DNA from: Toxonevra muliebris
Taxonomy: Eukaryota > Arthropoda > Insecta > Diptera > Pallopteridae
DNA length: 64,000 nt
Assembly: GCA_963691655.1 (NCBI GenBank)
Contig: OY829329.1
Span: 59,781,408 to 59,845,407 of the forward strand
Direction: 5' to 3'
Shown here piece after piece: positions 11,241 to 23,312 of this stretch. The notes under the pieces are model-generated. The model saw only the letters and a list, made by a program, of their open reading frames with translations, did no database searches and was not told where the DNA came from. A program made the position numbers and the translations under genes. Each line of letters opens with the position of its first letter. The first letter of the stretch is position 1.

Positions 11241-11620
11241 CTTGGGGACGGAGGACACAACGTAAAGTCTGCGACCGGCTCAGGACCGGCCTATATTCGA
11301 TCCTTGTGCTTCGCCGTCTCAAGTTGACACACAGCCTCCTCGTGGCGCTCCCTGAATAGAGATTTGACAAACGTCAGTGAGCTAACTAATGCGTACTGCG
11401 GGTTTCTCCGTGATCTTGAATGAACGGTTGTGCATCGGGCTTGGAACCCATCACGTCAAAAACAATCCCTAGTGAATTCCATAAAGAGGCAGGAATTAAA
11501 GAGGGAAAAAATCATCCGAATGAAGTCGTTGTATCGCATTGCGTTGCATTCTCTTTACGAGAAAGGGATAAGAGAAAAACTTGAAAGGCTCGGTTGATGA
11601 ATCTGCTTTTTAGTCATAAA
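11241..11620. other. GC-richer unassigned block
   Basis: This block is clearly less AT-rich than its neighbours (for example ctgcgaccggctcaggaccgg at its start and gcctcctcgtggcgctccctg near 11334). All frames are broken by stops, and I recognise no protein, rRNA or tRNA motif. It could be a decayed transposon or LTR piece, or an old gene fragment. Confidence 0.3.
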
Positions 11621-14600
11621 CCCAGGCATTTTGTAAAGCTGATATAAACTAATCTCCAAGTGAATTTAAGGTTTTTGTATGCATTATCTGCTACAAGGAT
11701 GGGCTGAATAACTACTTCTTACAGAGTTCAGAACACAAACTCGAGACTAACAAACTCTGAGACTCATTTTTAGACTTGTTTATTATGTAAAAGGTTGGTT
11801 CACCTTATTATTCCATCATGGGACAGACAAAAGCGGAAACAACAGCATAAACATGGCCAAGCCAAGAGCCAAGAAAAAGTAAACTCATTGAGGGAAATAA
11901 AAAAAAAAGAAAGCAGCAAGTTTTTGCAAACTAAAAAAACGAAGCGGCAGTAGCAGGAAAAACACATTTGAAAGAAATAAATTTAACAAAAAAAAAAAAA
12001 ACATAAAAAACAAGAGAGAGAAAAAAAATAAAAATCAAGGCTCATATTTTTATTGACAAAATGACATTCTTTATTTTTTCTCAAAGTTGTACAATGGTTC
12101 AATGTTATTGTTATAGTAACTAGTAAATGTTGTTGTTGCCGCTACAGTTAGTCCTCGTTGGCTGTGCCTACACACGCATACATACATACACACTTTCTCA
12201 AAGTACTTTAACTGCTGCACTCCCACTCTCATACTCCCACTCTCTTTTGCTCTCTCGTATTTTACTCTTCCACTCCTCTTCTCTTATTATTGCCTGTTTG
12301 CTCTCTTGTGCTGGCTGACATTGTCAATGGTGTTATTAACACAGCAATTTTCTACTTCGTTAGAAAAACTGTTACATTATTATTGTTGTTGTTGCTGTTG
12401 CTACTTTCTGCTATTACTGCTCCAGTTATTATTGTTGTTATATATTTGTATGTACTATGGTTATTGCTGTTTGATTTTTTTTCTCTCTTTTCTGCGATTT
12501 ATGATTTTTTTATTTGCTTATGTTTTTTTTTTTTTGTTTCAAAATACTTTTTGGTCAATTGATTTCATATATTTCTATACATTTTTTTTTCTTTAACTTT
12601 CTTTACTTTCTTCTATAGGAAGTGTAATTGTGTATGTGGGAGTCTGTATGTGTGTATTTAGTTTGAGTTGACATTACAAAACTTTTGTATTTGACAGCAA
12701 ATTTTTATTACTTTCAATTGAGTCCGTTAGTTTTTGGACATTTATTACTGTCAAAAGTCATTGCGAAAATCTTTTCTTTTTTGTTTTTTTGTATGTTTTT
12801 ATTTCTTCTTAGTTTGTTTTTGTTTATTTGGGAAATCAAAGTTAGTTTGAGGGTCACAAGGATAAAAATTGATCTAGATTTTTATGCATGTGTGTGAATG
12901 TTTTTTTACTTTCATTTATGTTAGAGCATTCTTAGCATTCGAATTTCATATTTCTAATGGAAATATGTAATTGAAACATTTGTTGTATTTATGAGAAACT
13001 AAATGGAATATTTTAAATGAACTAAGTACCTAAGAAAAATTTAGCTTCAATTTAACGGTGAGATCTGAAATGTTCTCATTTGTTGCTTCATTTGCAAAAA
13101 ACCTAAACTACTTCTGAAAATGTAAAACCAATTTTGTATAAAACTTTAAACCTTTTGTGCCCAATCGTATTTCTATTAAATTTTAAATTTATTGTACTGT
13201 TGATCAAAAAGAATTTATTAATAGTTTATGGTGCCTTTAGACCTAAAAGTTAAGCCTCGTTTCCATTTAAATGCTTTTCACTCATATGTGGAAACTTTTC
13301 TGTTTTCCCCTTTTTTGCATTAGAAAATATTTGAATTTTAGAGGTTAGCTTGGCAAAAATATAGAGGGGTTTGAGCTCTAACAGAAGACTTTAAAAGAAT
13401 TGTCGAATCATAGAGCTCCACTTACAGTTTTCTTTATCTACTCCTATCTCCTACATGACGTAACTAAAAGTAACTTTAATACAACAAACCAAACTAAAAT
13501 TAAAAATCGAAAACTATTAAAAAAAAAAAGCAAGAACAACGTGTTTAGAATTCTAACAATCAAAAATAAAAAACAAATGAACAAAAAGTCCAACAACTTT
13601 ACAAAATCAAGGCCGAAATCATTTATTTTCGATTACAACAACAGTTGCAAGTACACAAGAAAACAAATTACAACAAATAGAATTTAAACAAAAAACATAA
13701 ATAAATAAAAATAAATAACAAATCGCAGCGATATCAAAAATTCATACACATACAAACAGAAAATAAAATAAAAACAAGAAAAAAAAAACCAAAATAAATT
13801 ACAAAATTATATTCTAACCACAACAACAAACAAAAATATATAATTTTTACAACAACTATGAAAAATTATTAATACGTGAATTCTATAATAATAATATTAA
13901 ATAACGAAAAAAATAAAAAACAATCTTTTAAAATTATAGAAAAAGCATTCAGGCAAAAAAAAAAATAAAAAAAAAACTTCACAAAACAGCAACAAAATTT
14001 TGAGAGAAAAAAACAAAAAAAGTCTACTAGAAAAAAAAAAAAAACTAGTTGCGATTATGCGATGCGTCGTCGTTGTTGAAATCGTTGGCAACATCATCAA
14101 GATTTGATGAAAGAGAGGGACGTAAGAAGAAAGAGGCGCGTACAGGAGAGTAAGCCAAGCAGATCAGGGAATTGAGAGAACGAGAGGAGGGAGGCAGCGA
14201 GAAGGATGGAGGCTCCGCGAGAGTGCCAGTACTAAAGGCGACTAACTACTCGTTGAGTTGTTGTTGTTGTGGTCACGAAAAACACGCATTTTAACAACGA
14301 CGACAAGAGCAACAACAACTACACTGACAGCGCCAAGAGCAAGAACAAGAACGACATTAACGATGGCGTTGGGCTGATGATGTTTAGCTGCTGCTGCCTG
14401 CTGATGATGATAATACTTAATCGCGCGACGATTTTTATTATTATTTTACAACAACATATTCTTCATATTCGAATTTCGACTAAGACTGTAAAAATGTATA
14501 AAAATGTTATTGAAAAAATATTACAAAATAGCAACAAAAATAACCAACAAAAACAAAAACTACAAATATTCTAAACGCAGCAGCAGTAGCATCACCACTA

Positions 14601-15170
14601 ACCATCAGGCTATTTTGCATGCTACAGTGGGCAATATGCGGATAATTTTTCAAAACTATAATTATCATTTACTTTTCATGTTTATGGAACTCTTAAAAGA
14701 AAACAAAAAAAAAAAAAACAAAACAAAAATCCATTTAGGTAGGAATATTTTAGTAATTCAGAATATTAAATTATTTTTTAGTTGTATGCGAGATTGTATG
14801 TGTTTGTGTGTGTGTGTATGTTGTAATCGTAAATTTAACCACACGCATTTTTTAGTTGTTGGATTTTTTGTGTGGTTGTTATTGTTGGTGTAATAATGCT
14901 GCGCTACTACTCAGCATTTTTAATGATTAGAATTTATTATTGTTATTATTATAGGTACTGCGAATGTTACAACAACAACAAGAAAACAATCAACAGTACA
15001 AAAAATATAAAAGCATTTGTCATTGATGATAATGATTATCTTCAGGCAAGCAATGTTGCCAAATTTTTGTAATTGGCAGTTTTATTCAATGGAAAAAATA
15101 GTTCTGTCTCTCAAAAAAGAGATTTTTCTAGGTATTAAGAATTTTTATGAAGTGAAAGAAATACATACAT
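11621..15170. other. Long low-complexity AT-rich region
   Basis: It contains poly(A) runs (about 11988-12010), TTG/CTG-type trinucleotides near 12380-12415, long poly(T) near 12518-12535, and a ~600-base stretch of caa/aaa words from 13480 to 14050. 14100-14420 is a purine-rich then CAA/GCT-rich island without these A runs. A (TG)n run lies near 14801-14818. Open frames of 60-130 codons here are repeat translations with no domain. Confidence 0.5.
14100..14420. promoter_or_regulatory. Possible promoter/5' UTR-like island with GAGA-type motifs
   Basis: A run of gagag/gagg words (about 14110-14215, such as gagagaacgagaggaggg) is followed by CAA- and GCT-rich DNA, typical of fly 5' untranslated leaders. 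It is noticeably less AT-rich than the A-tract DNA on both sides. No start codon with a convincing coding frame follows. Calling it regulatory is inference from composition only. Confidence 0.2.
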
Positions 15171-15171
15171 A

Positions 15172-16233
15172 CCACCTTGATCAAAAGTTCCCGGAATAAC
15201 CACCGTGCGGCGCTCCCATCGTTCCGATTTGATTTCGGCAACGATTCTTTAAAGAAAACGGTCGTTTACCAGTAACACGAGCGGTTCGAGAGTGGTCGTG
15301 AGTCAATCGAAGATGATGAACGCAGTGGCAGACCATCGACATCGAAAACCGACGAAAACATTGATAAAGTAAAATAAATTTTGGTCAATAACCGCAAATT
15401 GGCCATCAGAGGGAAAGTGGAGGACTCGAACATTGCCTATGGATTCGTCCAAGACATTTTGGTTAATGATTTGGGTTTCCGTCATGTAGCAGCAAAGTTA
15501 GTGCCAAAAGACTTCAATTTCATGCAAAAAAGAGACCGTGTTGACGTCGCAAAAGATATGATTTGCGAGGCTGAATCCGATCATTACTGGAAACGAAACG
15601 TGGGTTTATGAGTACGACACGCAATCCAGACATCAGGCAAGTGAATGGCGTTCACCAAATGAGCCGAGTCGTTTTCAGTCAAAAAAGAAGGCAATGCTCA
15701 CGGTTTTCATGGATTACAACGGTGTAGTGCATCATTAATTTTTGCCAGAAGGCCAGACAGTACACAAAGAGTATTATTTGGGCGTCATGAGGCGTTTGCG
15801 TAAAGCAATTTGCCGAAAGAGACCAGAATTGCGGACAGAAAACTCGTGGATTTTTCATCATGAAAACGCACCGTCGCACAGTGACATCATTATTCGTAAT
15901 TTTTTGACGAAAAATGCAACAAATACCATCCAAAAGCCACCGAATTCACCTGATTTGGCTCCTTGTGACTTCTTTTTGTTTAATCGAGTTAAAAAAACCA
16001 TTACGGAGAACGCGTTTCAGCAGCCGAGAGAAAGTAATGGAAAATTTGCAGGAAGCACTGATGAACATACCGAAAACCGAATATAAAAAATGTTTCGAGG
16101 ATTGAATCAAGCGCTGGCATAAGTGTGTTGCAGTCAATGGAGATTACATTGAAGGGGACAATATAGAATTTGATGAATAAACTTGTATTTTTAATTTTCT
16201 GAATAAATTCCGGGAACTTTTTGATCAAGGTGG
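15172..16233 (+). mobile_element. Mariner (DD34D) element A, defective
   Basis: Terminal inverted repeats start ccaccttgatcaaaa (15172 on) and end with the complement ttttgatcaaggtgg at 16233, differing by one A. TA stands outside both ends (15170-15171, 16234-16235), the mariner target. At 1062 bp it is shorter than the usual ~1.3 kb, and the 5' part of the transposase is missing. The remaining frame carries ITGNETWVYEYD near 15585, where the first catalytic Asp is Asn; FHHENAPSHSD near 15855, where the second Asp is Glu; and PNSPDLAPCDFF near 15943, with the third Asp intact. I count 34 residues between the second and third sites. In-frame stops occur after DKVK (about 15373) and within HHEFLP (about 15737). 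Five codons present in copy B (after the NEPSR-like motif) are lost here. It cannot encode an active transposase. Confidence 0.9.
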
Positions 16234-16706
16234 TATGTCGATGAGAAGAGTCATTCAAACTTGAATTCTATAGTTTGCATATACATTCTTTCTTTTTTTA
16301 AAATTCTCTATCTGAGAATCGAAACCGTTGAGAATTGGTCTTTCGAGCATTTAAGAAATAAGTCAAGGAAGTGACTCATTTAATTAGAACAATCCATTTG
16401 GACTTTTTTTTTAAGAATTTAACCCCTTCTGGGATTCGAACCTGAGGCAGCTGGAACTCCAGTCTAGCATTCATTCGCCAGGCCCTTCGTCAAAACTCTC
16501 TTTCGAGATTATTTTGAGGTTTGTTTGTTTTGTCAAATGGTAGACTATACTTTTGATTTGCAACATCTATACGTGAGGATATCAAAAACTTAGAGTCAAT
16601 TGACGAAAGTAAACGGTGTTACGTCAGCTTCAAATACCGTATACGAGCATTTCTAAGAATCAAACTGCAACAATACTAAGAATAATGCATTTTGCGTTTT
16701 TTATTT
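15303..16706. repeat. Duplicated segment, copy A (mariner body plus ~470-bp right flank)
   Basis: From agtcaatcgaagatg to just before ttctact this is nearly the same sequence as 21857-23300. The match runs past the mariner end (16233) for about 470 bases, through a tRNA-like piece and a distinctive stretch ending ...aagaataatgcattttgc. Because flanking DNA and internal stops are shared, the pair arose by copying one defective locus, not by two independent mariner insertions. Differences include a 15-base deletion here near 15668 and the loss here of about 11 bases (acgggggtgac) from the tRNA-like part. Confidence 0.85.
16422..16483 (-). repeat. tRNA-like fragment, copy A
   Basis: On the minus strand this has a perfect Pol III B-box, GGTTCGAATCCC, followed by a 3' acceptor-like ggggt and then an A run. 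The 5' acceptor half present in copy B (22994-23064) is deleted. It is a tRNA-derived repeat head rather than a working tRNA. Confidence 0.5.
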
Positions 16707-18120
16707 TTCTACTTCCCCCCCTCCCCCCTTCCCCCTTCTTTTCACTTTATGTTATAAATATTTTTCGAAATTTTGTAGCCTTTGTTTTCAATCAAAATGT
16801 AGGAATTTTGAACTTTTTTTTGGTTATTTTCTGCAGGAACGCGATAATTATAAAAACTGGTAAAAAGATCATGTTCCCAGGTAGGATTTTTTTTCGTGTT
16901 TATGTCGTCGCAAAAAGTCATATGGAAAAAACCGCAGTAAAAATACAAAAGAAGGTTGGACGACATCTAAACCTGCTTCAAAATAGCTAAGAATTTAGGT
17001 GAGGTAATTTATGAGATTTCAGAGATGTTGTTAGAAGAAGATTAGAAGAGGGCTTTCTTTTAATCCTTGTTATATTAAAAGTTACATTTTCATAATGTTG
17101 CATTTCCACTGTGAAACTTAGTTCGTATCAAAATAAGATTTCCATTTCAAGAAGAACGACCAAATACCTGAGATATTCATAGGGAAGACGAAGGTTTTAC
17201 CCCTGAGATCTCATTACGCTTCATGCTTTTGAAATATTCAATTCAAGATACTACACTTAAAACTAAACACCTGAATAAAATTAAAATGTCTCCTGCGACA
17301 AAATGTTGATTGACTCTGGGTGGAATAGTTAAAAACTACAGAACATATTTTATGTGCCTAAGAAGGTGAGCATTGCTGTAATTCCTCCTTATCAATATAC
17401 AGAAAAATATTAAGAGAGCATTGATTAAGAGTAAATTGACTTGACTGTGACACAAAAAGGACTGTTGTGCCATAATAGTAGTAGTGACACAATAAACCTG
17501 TTTAGGTCTATGCTAGAGCACATTCTAATTATTTCAAAGAAACATCCTACGCTGCGAAAACCAAACCGTATTTCATTAAAAGTAAAAGGTCTAACAAAAA
17601 TTTAAGAGGCATTATGTTGTAGGTTTTACGTTTTAACTGTTGGAGTCGTTTCGCACACAAATGTGAAACAAATGTTTGTGAAAAGTGATTATATTAATTA
17701 ATAAGAAAAAATCCATCATCACTTAAAACTTTCTTGAAAGTCGAATTTTGTTTTTATTAGCGCAAAACACATTTGAAAATTTAGCAATATTTTGTATTTA
17801 ATATTTTAGATTTTTGAAATTTTAGTACATATAGAAACAATGATCAGCACCAAATTAAACTTAACGATAAAGCAAAGTTAATATGCACATACATATGGTA
17901 CATTCAGTCAAAGCAAATACAAAAACCATCCAACAAATGCAAGTGAACAATAAGAACAACAACAACAATAAGAGAAATTGAAAGATCTCGCATGCGTTAT
18001 TATAATACTAGCAAGATAGATTTTCTTCGTTAAGTTCTTGTGTGATTTGTTTCGTTCAATTCAAAACGAAATAAATTGTGCAATGGTTTGCAACTTGAAT
18101 GTAGGTCAATACGTGTACAT
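16707..18120. other. Non-coding spacer
   Basis: AT-rich DNA begins with a C-rich run, ccccccctccccccttccccc, near 16716-16736. A 20-base tail resembling the SINE 3' end sits near 17463-17485. Otherwise I see no coding motif or repeat end. Confidence 0.4.
17463..17485 (+). repeat. SINE 3'-tail fragment
   Basis: The words tgttgtgccataatagtagta match the tail of the complete SINE at 38439-38760 (tgctgtgccataatagtagta). Only this short piece is recognisable, so it may be the end of a heavily decayed copy. Confidence 0.4.
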
Positions 18121-18260
18121 GAGTGGTGTGTGTGTGTGTGTGTGTATGAAGAAATGCTCCTATTCAGAAGAGCGAGAGAGAGGAAAAGTAACAGAGCAAA
18201 AGAGGGAATGAACCAAAATTAAGGAGAGAGGGTGAAAGAGAGAGAGAGCGAGAAAAAGCT
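18121..18260. repeat. (GT)10 microsatellite followed by a GAGA-rich stretch
   Basis: 18126-18145 is a pure GT repeat. From 18168 to 18258 the strand is strongly purine-biased, with repeated gagag words (agcgagagagagg, gagagagagagcgag). GAGA motifs bind the fly GAGA factor, so a regulatory role is possible but only inferred. Confidence 0.45.
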
Positions 18261-21200
18261 TAGAATATAATTAAATAATGTTGCCAGATAAAAGATGCAA
18301 AGAATTAAAATTAAAATTTTTAGAAAAAGTTAATTTGAATTTGCCGAAAATAACAAGAAACAATTTTATTATATACATTTTTTTAATTAAGTAAAAAATC
18401 TAAAGTGATAATTAATGTTCATAATTAACTACAGTAATCTCACGATAACGTGAACAAATAATGTATTTATTATAAAACACTATTCTAAAGTATTTCTGAA
18501 ATTTCTCAAAGAATGAAAGTTGGCGTGAATTTTCTAAGAATTTTTCTTCACGTTTTAGAGATTTCAGAGATTACTCACCTATTAGTGGTTGTTAACGAAA
18601 TGGGTGTTCACGTTATAGCGAGTTCAGTGTATAGTAGGTATAATTAATTATGAATAATTTTTTAGTAAAATATATGTAGTTATTTTATTAACCGGTAATT
18701 CAAACGCATGGTATTTATATGCGGAAGTATACATACACAAGTATCTGCAACAAAACTCTAAATTTAAATTTAATGACCGGTTTTATGTATTTATACGCAT
18801 ACGCATAGACATAGGCCTAGTCATTTATCTATCTACACGAGTAGGTACAATAAATGCGTTCGACCTTACGCATTTTAATTACCAACCGACACAAAAAAAA
18901 AATAAAAAAAAATATCTACCAAATGCTGATCTCACAGCATTTAAATATAGTTAGTTGTTAGTGTATGTAGCTTACCATGCGTTCATTGTCCAAGCGTTTA
19001 CCTCATCTTGGTGTTTTACCCAGTGTTACAGTGGTGTCAGCGTTTTGAACGAGAGTTATAAACCCAAAACCACTCTACAACAACAACTATACCACAACAA
19101 CGACTACGATGACTTCAACAACGCACATTGACGCCTTTAGTGCGACTGCTGCTGGCTGCTTGCGAACGCACTAAAGCCAAAATTATGCGTTGAGTTCGGC
19201 AAAACAGCAAAAAAAAAAAAAAAAATAAAATAGCAACAACAAGAACATAATAAATTTACTAACAAAACTGAAAAATAACTAAAAAAAAAAAAAACAAAAA
19301 GTTTCTTTGCTTCATTTTCTGCCTATCAAATACATTACTCACACACACTCACACTGCCTTGTGTATGTTGTGTATATGTGCATGCATAGAGAGATGCCTC
19401 CATATTATAAAATGACTGCCTTCTTTGCTATGCTCTTTCTCTCTCCTTGCACTGCGCTCTCTGCACTTCCAATCGTCAGCCCTACAGCCTGCATATACAC
19501 ACACTCACACACACACATTACTCAGAGTTACAATTTTCGCACGAAAATTTGTTGTTTGTTTTTATATTTTTTACTTTTGTGCTTTTATTTTAGACACTTA
19601 TTTATTTTGTTTTTGAGACTTTGTTGCTGCTGCTCTTTTTTGTTGTTGCCTTTTTTTTAGGTTTTTTTGTTAGCTTTCAGCTTACATGCGCAACGCATTT
19701 ATGCGTTCGCTTGAATTGTTATATAAAAATACATATGCACAGCTGCGGGCAATTAAATATAAGTAAGTTTAGAAGATTCGAAAAAAAAAAAAATTTTAAT
19801 ATTTTGTTTTGAAGAGTTTTATACCCAAATCTCCTTTTTCGATAAATATCATGATCGTTTCTTTTGAATCAGGTAGAAAGCTCTATCCCAGCTATTTTTC
19901 ATTGCTTTTCATTGGCATATGCCAGAGTGACCTAGATGATGGAACTGTAAATTCCTTTCGCCTCTATAAAACTAATAAAACCAATGTAGATATTTATTGA
20001 GAAGGGGGGAAGGTGTGATGCCCAAATAAAATAATTTTAGTTTGTAGTAGTAGTTGAGTAGTTTACATTATTACTAGTTCTTAGATGATTACAACACGAA
20101 AAGAAAAATGATTGAAAAATGTACCCGCGCTATTTTCTAGTCCGCAACTGTACAATAACAAAAAATGCTTAACACTATAAGTTAGAAGAAAAAAAAAAGA
20201 TATTTTCTTTATGATTGTAAGAAAAAAAACTAAACTTTTTTTTTTTTTTTTGTATAGTATTTTTTTTTTTTTAACAAAAAAACTTGAAAATACAATTTCA
20301 AGGTTATGTTCAGGGCTACATACGCATCGAATGAAATTCAGTTTTGTTTTGTGTGTGTTTTTGAGCCCATTGCGTTTTTGTTGTTGTTGTTGTCTTTGTA
20401 GGCTGTACGCTTCAGTTCGTTGCGTTCATCGTTCAACGTCAATAGCGTTAGTTATGAGTTACTTAGTGCCCAATTTTGCAGTTGTAAATCAAATGCGTGT
20501 TGTTGCTATGTCAGCAAGCGAACGAGCGAGCGAGCGCAACCAAAGAATCGCATTTGCCTAAGCTTAAATAAAAACCAAATATATATATATATATTTAACA
20601 GAAAAAAAAAATATATATTTTCTTTTAATAATGTTATTTTTATATTTTAAATTTTTTATAATTCGGTTGTTTGTTTGTTTGTGAACCTCTGTATATGTAT
20701 ATGTGTGTGTGTGTGTGTGAAAAAATGCGATACGCATTATTTATTCAACTGATTTGTATTTGCCGCATATGTTGCTAGTTTACTTCATTTTTATTTCTTT
20801 CTTTTTGCTTTACAAAATTATTTAGTTTTAGCATTTCATATTTGTACCTATATTTATTTTTTTGAAAATAAAACTTTTTGTTATTCTTTGTGTAAATTTG
20901 CTTCTTTTTTAGCTTAGCTTAAGTTTCTTCGCTCATACTTCTGTTTTTTTTTTTTTTTTTTTAATATTTATCCGTGAATTGCTCTTAATGAACCACAATT
21001 TATATACAATAAGTAGTTAATAATACATATGTACATATGAGCATATATAATAATAAAACCGAAATATCTTAATTTGTTGCGTCGAATTTATGAATGCTGC
21101 GTTGAAATATCTCAGCGTCAAGTTAATTAATATTACTCATACTCAAGCATACAAATACATAACTTATATCTTTACATATTTATGAATTATTGCAATTTAC

Positions 21201-21640
21201 GTACACTTTTTTTTTTTAACAAGTTAGTTATAAATATATTTGTGTACTGCATTGAACTTTATTGTCAATTTATTAAGTTATTATTTCAATTGTACTAGGA
21301 TATTGGCAAATTAATGTCACTCATACGTCCATGGCATTAACCATGCATCATGGTTTGAAATTCCTCTCCCTATCGCTTTGGAAAAATGCGATCGTTTGAG
21401 TCGTAGTAAAATATATATCGGCCATTCCAAAGTAAAGGAGAGGACAGCCAATAGTAACGGAGAGGACAAGTACGATCGCTCTCTTACATTTTTATGTTAT
21501 ATGGAGAATCGGCTCAGTAAATGTTTAATATCTGAAAATTGTAAATGTTTCTAAGTAATTACATAAATAAATAAAATTAATAGATATTTATTTAAAGCAA
21601 AGTAAATTCGTATGAAGTATACCAGTTTGGTATACATCCA
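18261..21640. other. AT-rich non-coding region with simple repeats
   Basis: It holds poly(A) near 19208-19226 and 19280-19293, CA runs near 19340-19356 and 19498-19518, poly(T) near 20236-20252 and 20262-20272, (TG)n at 20703-20719, TA runs near 20578-20592 and poly(T) near 20946-20962. 18960-19200 is less AT-rich, with CAA words, and might be UTR or enhancer DNA. No protein domain is seen. A pair of ggagaggaca words occurs near 21438-21470. Confidence 0.45.
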
Positions 21641-21709
21641 ACTGCATCTTTATTGCATACATCACCAATGAACAGGTATTTAAACTGAAAAGGGAAAAAT
21701 TCAAGATGA

Positions 21710-21856
21710 TTCAAACAAGGATGCCCACTTTCACCCCTTCCATTTGCAATATTGCTTGACGAAGTTATGGCAATCGTATGCTCTCAAAGGAGGGGCATAA
21801 CATGGAGTCCCACATATCAACTCGAGGATTTGGATTTTGCAACCGATATATATCTG
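21710..21856 (+). pseudogene. Non-LTR reverse transcriptase fragment D, upstream half
   Basis: One open frame reads KQGCPLSPLPFAILLDEVM (RT motif with Q-G-C-x-L-S-P) and then GITWSPTYQLEDLDFATDIY, where the catalytic F-A-D-D box is FATD. The gene is cut at 21856 by the mariner-B segment and resumes at 23313. The word order Q-G-C-P-L-S-P ... L-E-D-L-D-F-A-D-D-I is typical of non-LTR elements annotated as endonuclease-reverse transcriptase. The frame has a stop (21707-21709) immediately upstream, so it was already damaged or is truncated there. Confidence 0.75.
21823..21856 (+). repeat. 34-bp direct duplication, left copy
   Basis: cgaggatttggattttgca...gatatatatctg occurs here and at 23313-23346 with three mismatches. 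The two copies flank the inserted mariner-B segment inside an RT gene. It looks like a long target-site duplication. The mismatches fall in the catalytic FADD codons of this left copy. Confidence 0.85.
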
Positions 21857-22804
21857 AGTCAATCGAAGATGATGAACGCAGTGGCAGACCATCGACATCG
21901 AAAACCGACGAAAACATTGATAAAGTAAAATAAATTTTGGTCAATAACCGCAAATTGGCCATCAGAGGGAAAGTGGAGGACTTGAACATTGCCTATGGAT
22001 CCGTCCAAGACATTTTGGTTAATGATTTGGGTTTTCGTCATGTAGCAGCAAAGTTGGTGCCAAAAGACTTCAATTTCATGCAAAAAAGAGACCGTGTTGA
22101 CGTCACAAAAGATATGATTTGCGAGGCTGAATCCGATCATTACTGGAGACGAGACGTGGGTTTATGAGTACGACACGCAATCCAGACATCAGGCAAGTGA
22201 ATGGCGTTCACCAAATGAGCCGAGACCAAAAAAACCACGTCGTTTTCAGTCAAAAAAGAAGGCAATGCTCACGGTTTTCATGGATTACAACGGTGTAGTG
22301 CATCATTAATTTTTGCCAGAAGGCCAGACAGTACACAAAGAGTATTATTTGGGCGTCATGAGGCGTTTGCGTAAAGCAATTTGCCGAAAGAGACCAGAAT
22401 TGCGGACAGAAAACTCGTGGATTTTTCATCATGAAAACGCACCGTCGCACAGTGACATAATTATTCGTAATTTTTTGACGAAAAATGCAACAAATACCAT
22501 CCAAAAGCCACCGAATTCACCTTATTTGGCTCTTTGTGACTTCTTTTTGTTTAATCGAGTTAAAAAAAACCATTACGGAGAACGCGTTTCAGCAGCCGAG
22601 AGAAAGTAATGGAAAATCGTAGGAAGCACTGATGAACATACCGAAAACCGAATATAAAAAATGTTTCGAGGATTGAATCAAGCGCTGGCATAAGTGTGTT
22701 GCAGTCAATGGAGATTACATTGAAGGGGACAATATAGAATTTGATGAATAAACTTGTATTTTTAATTTTCTCAATAAATTCCGGGAACTTTTTGATCAAG
22801 GTGG
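21857..22804 (+). mobile_element. Mariner element B, 5'-truncated
   Basis: It lacks the left terminal repeat: the sequence starts at agtcaatcgaag, 131 bases inside element A. The right terminal repeat ends at 22804, followed by TA. The first catalytic Asp is intact (ITGDETWVYEYD near 22140). The second is Glu, as in copy A (FHHENAPSH). The third-site region reads PNSPYLALCDFF, with the Asp kept. Stops after DKVK (about 21930) and within HHEFLP (about 22307) are shared with A. A one-base insertion near 22561-22568 (seven A) shifts the tail, and 22615-22622 differs. It is non-functional. Confidence 0.88.
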
Positions 22805-22993
22805 TATGTCGATGAGAAGAGTCATTCAAACTTGAATTCTATAGTTTGCATATACATTATTTTTTTTTTTAAATTCTCTATCTGAGAAACGAAACCGTTG
22901 AGAATTGGTCCTTCGAGCATTTAAGAACTAAGTCAAGGAAGTGACTCATTTTATTAGAACAATCCATTTGGACTTTTTTTTTTTAAGAATTTA

Positions 22994-23064
22994 ACCCCTT
23001 CTGGTATTCGAAACTGAGGCAGCTGGAACTCCAGTCTAGCACTCATTCACCAGGCCACGGGGGT
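22994..23064 (-). repeat. tRNA-like sequence, copy B (71 nt)
   Basis: Read on the minus strand it begins accccc and ends ggggt, so five acceptor-stem pairs can form. An A-box-like tggtgaatgagtg and a B-box GTTTCGAATACC (GGTTCGAATCCC in copy A) are correctly spaced for a 71-nt tRNA. The D, anticodon and T stems pair only partly, and an A run follows within 20 bases. It is best seen as a tRNA-derived retro-sequence or SINE head. I cannot assign an anticodon safely. Confidence 0.5.
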
Positions 23065-23312
23065 GACCCTTCGTCGAAACTCTCTTTCGAGATTATTTTG
23101 AGGTTTGTTTATTTTGTCAAATGGTAGACTATACTTTTGATTTGCAATATCTATACGTGAGGATATCAAAAACTTAGAGTCAATTGGCGAAAGTAAACGG
23201 TATTACGTCAGCTTCAAATACCGTATATGAGCATTTCTAAGAATCAAACTGCAACAATACTAAGAATATTGCATTTTGCTTTTTTTATGATTTCTACTAC
23301 GAGGATATGATA

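Larger units (their letters stand above)
21857..23300. repeat. Duplicated segment, copy B (inserted into RT gene)
   Basis: It is the counterpart of 15303-16706. It starts abruptly inside the mariner at 21857 and ends near 23300, where the match to copy A stops after ttctact. A 13-base stretch with an extra acgagga word separates the end from the right 34-bp duplication. This copy keeps the full tRNA-like piece and a 15-base stretch that copy A lost. It was therefore not copied from A in its present form. Confidence 0.85.

Noticed and set aside
12127..12897. Overlapping Leu/Phe-rich frames that look like membrane proteins
   Set aside because: They come from TTG/CTG and poly(T) tracts; two frames overlap on the same repeat, and there is no conserved motif.
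14269..14893. Frames of 101 and 129 codons rich in Asn/Lys
   Set aside because: CAA/AAC and poly(A) low complexity, broken by simple repeats, with no domain.
16616..16990. 124-codon Phe-rich frame
   Set aside because: It crosses the end of the duplicated segment and a C/T-rich tract; no conserved motif.
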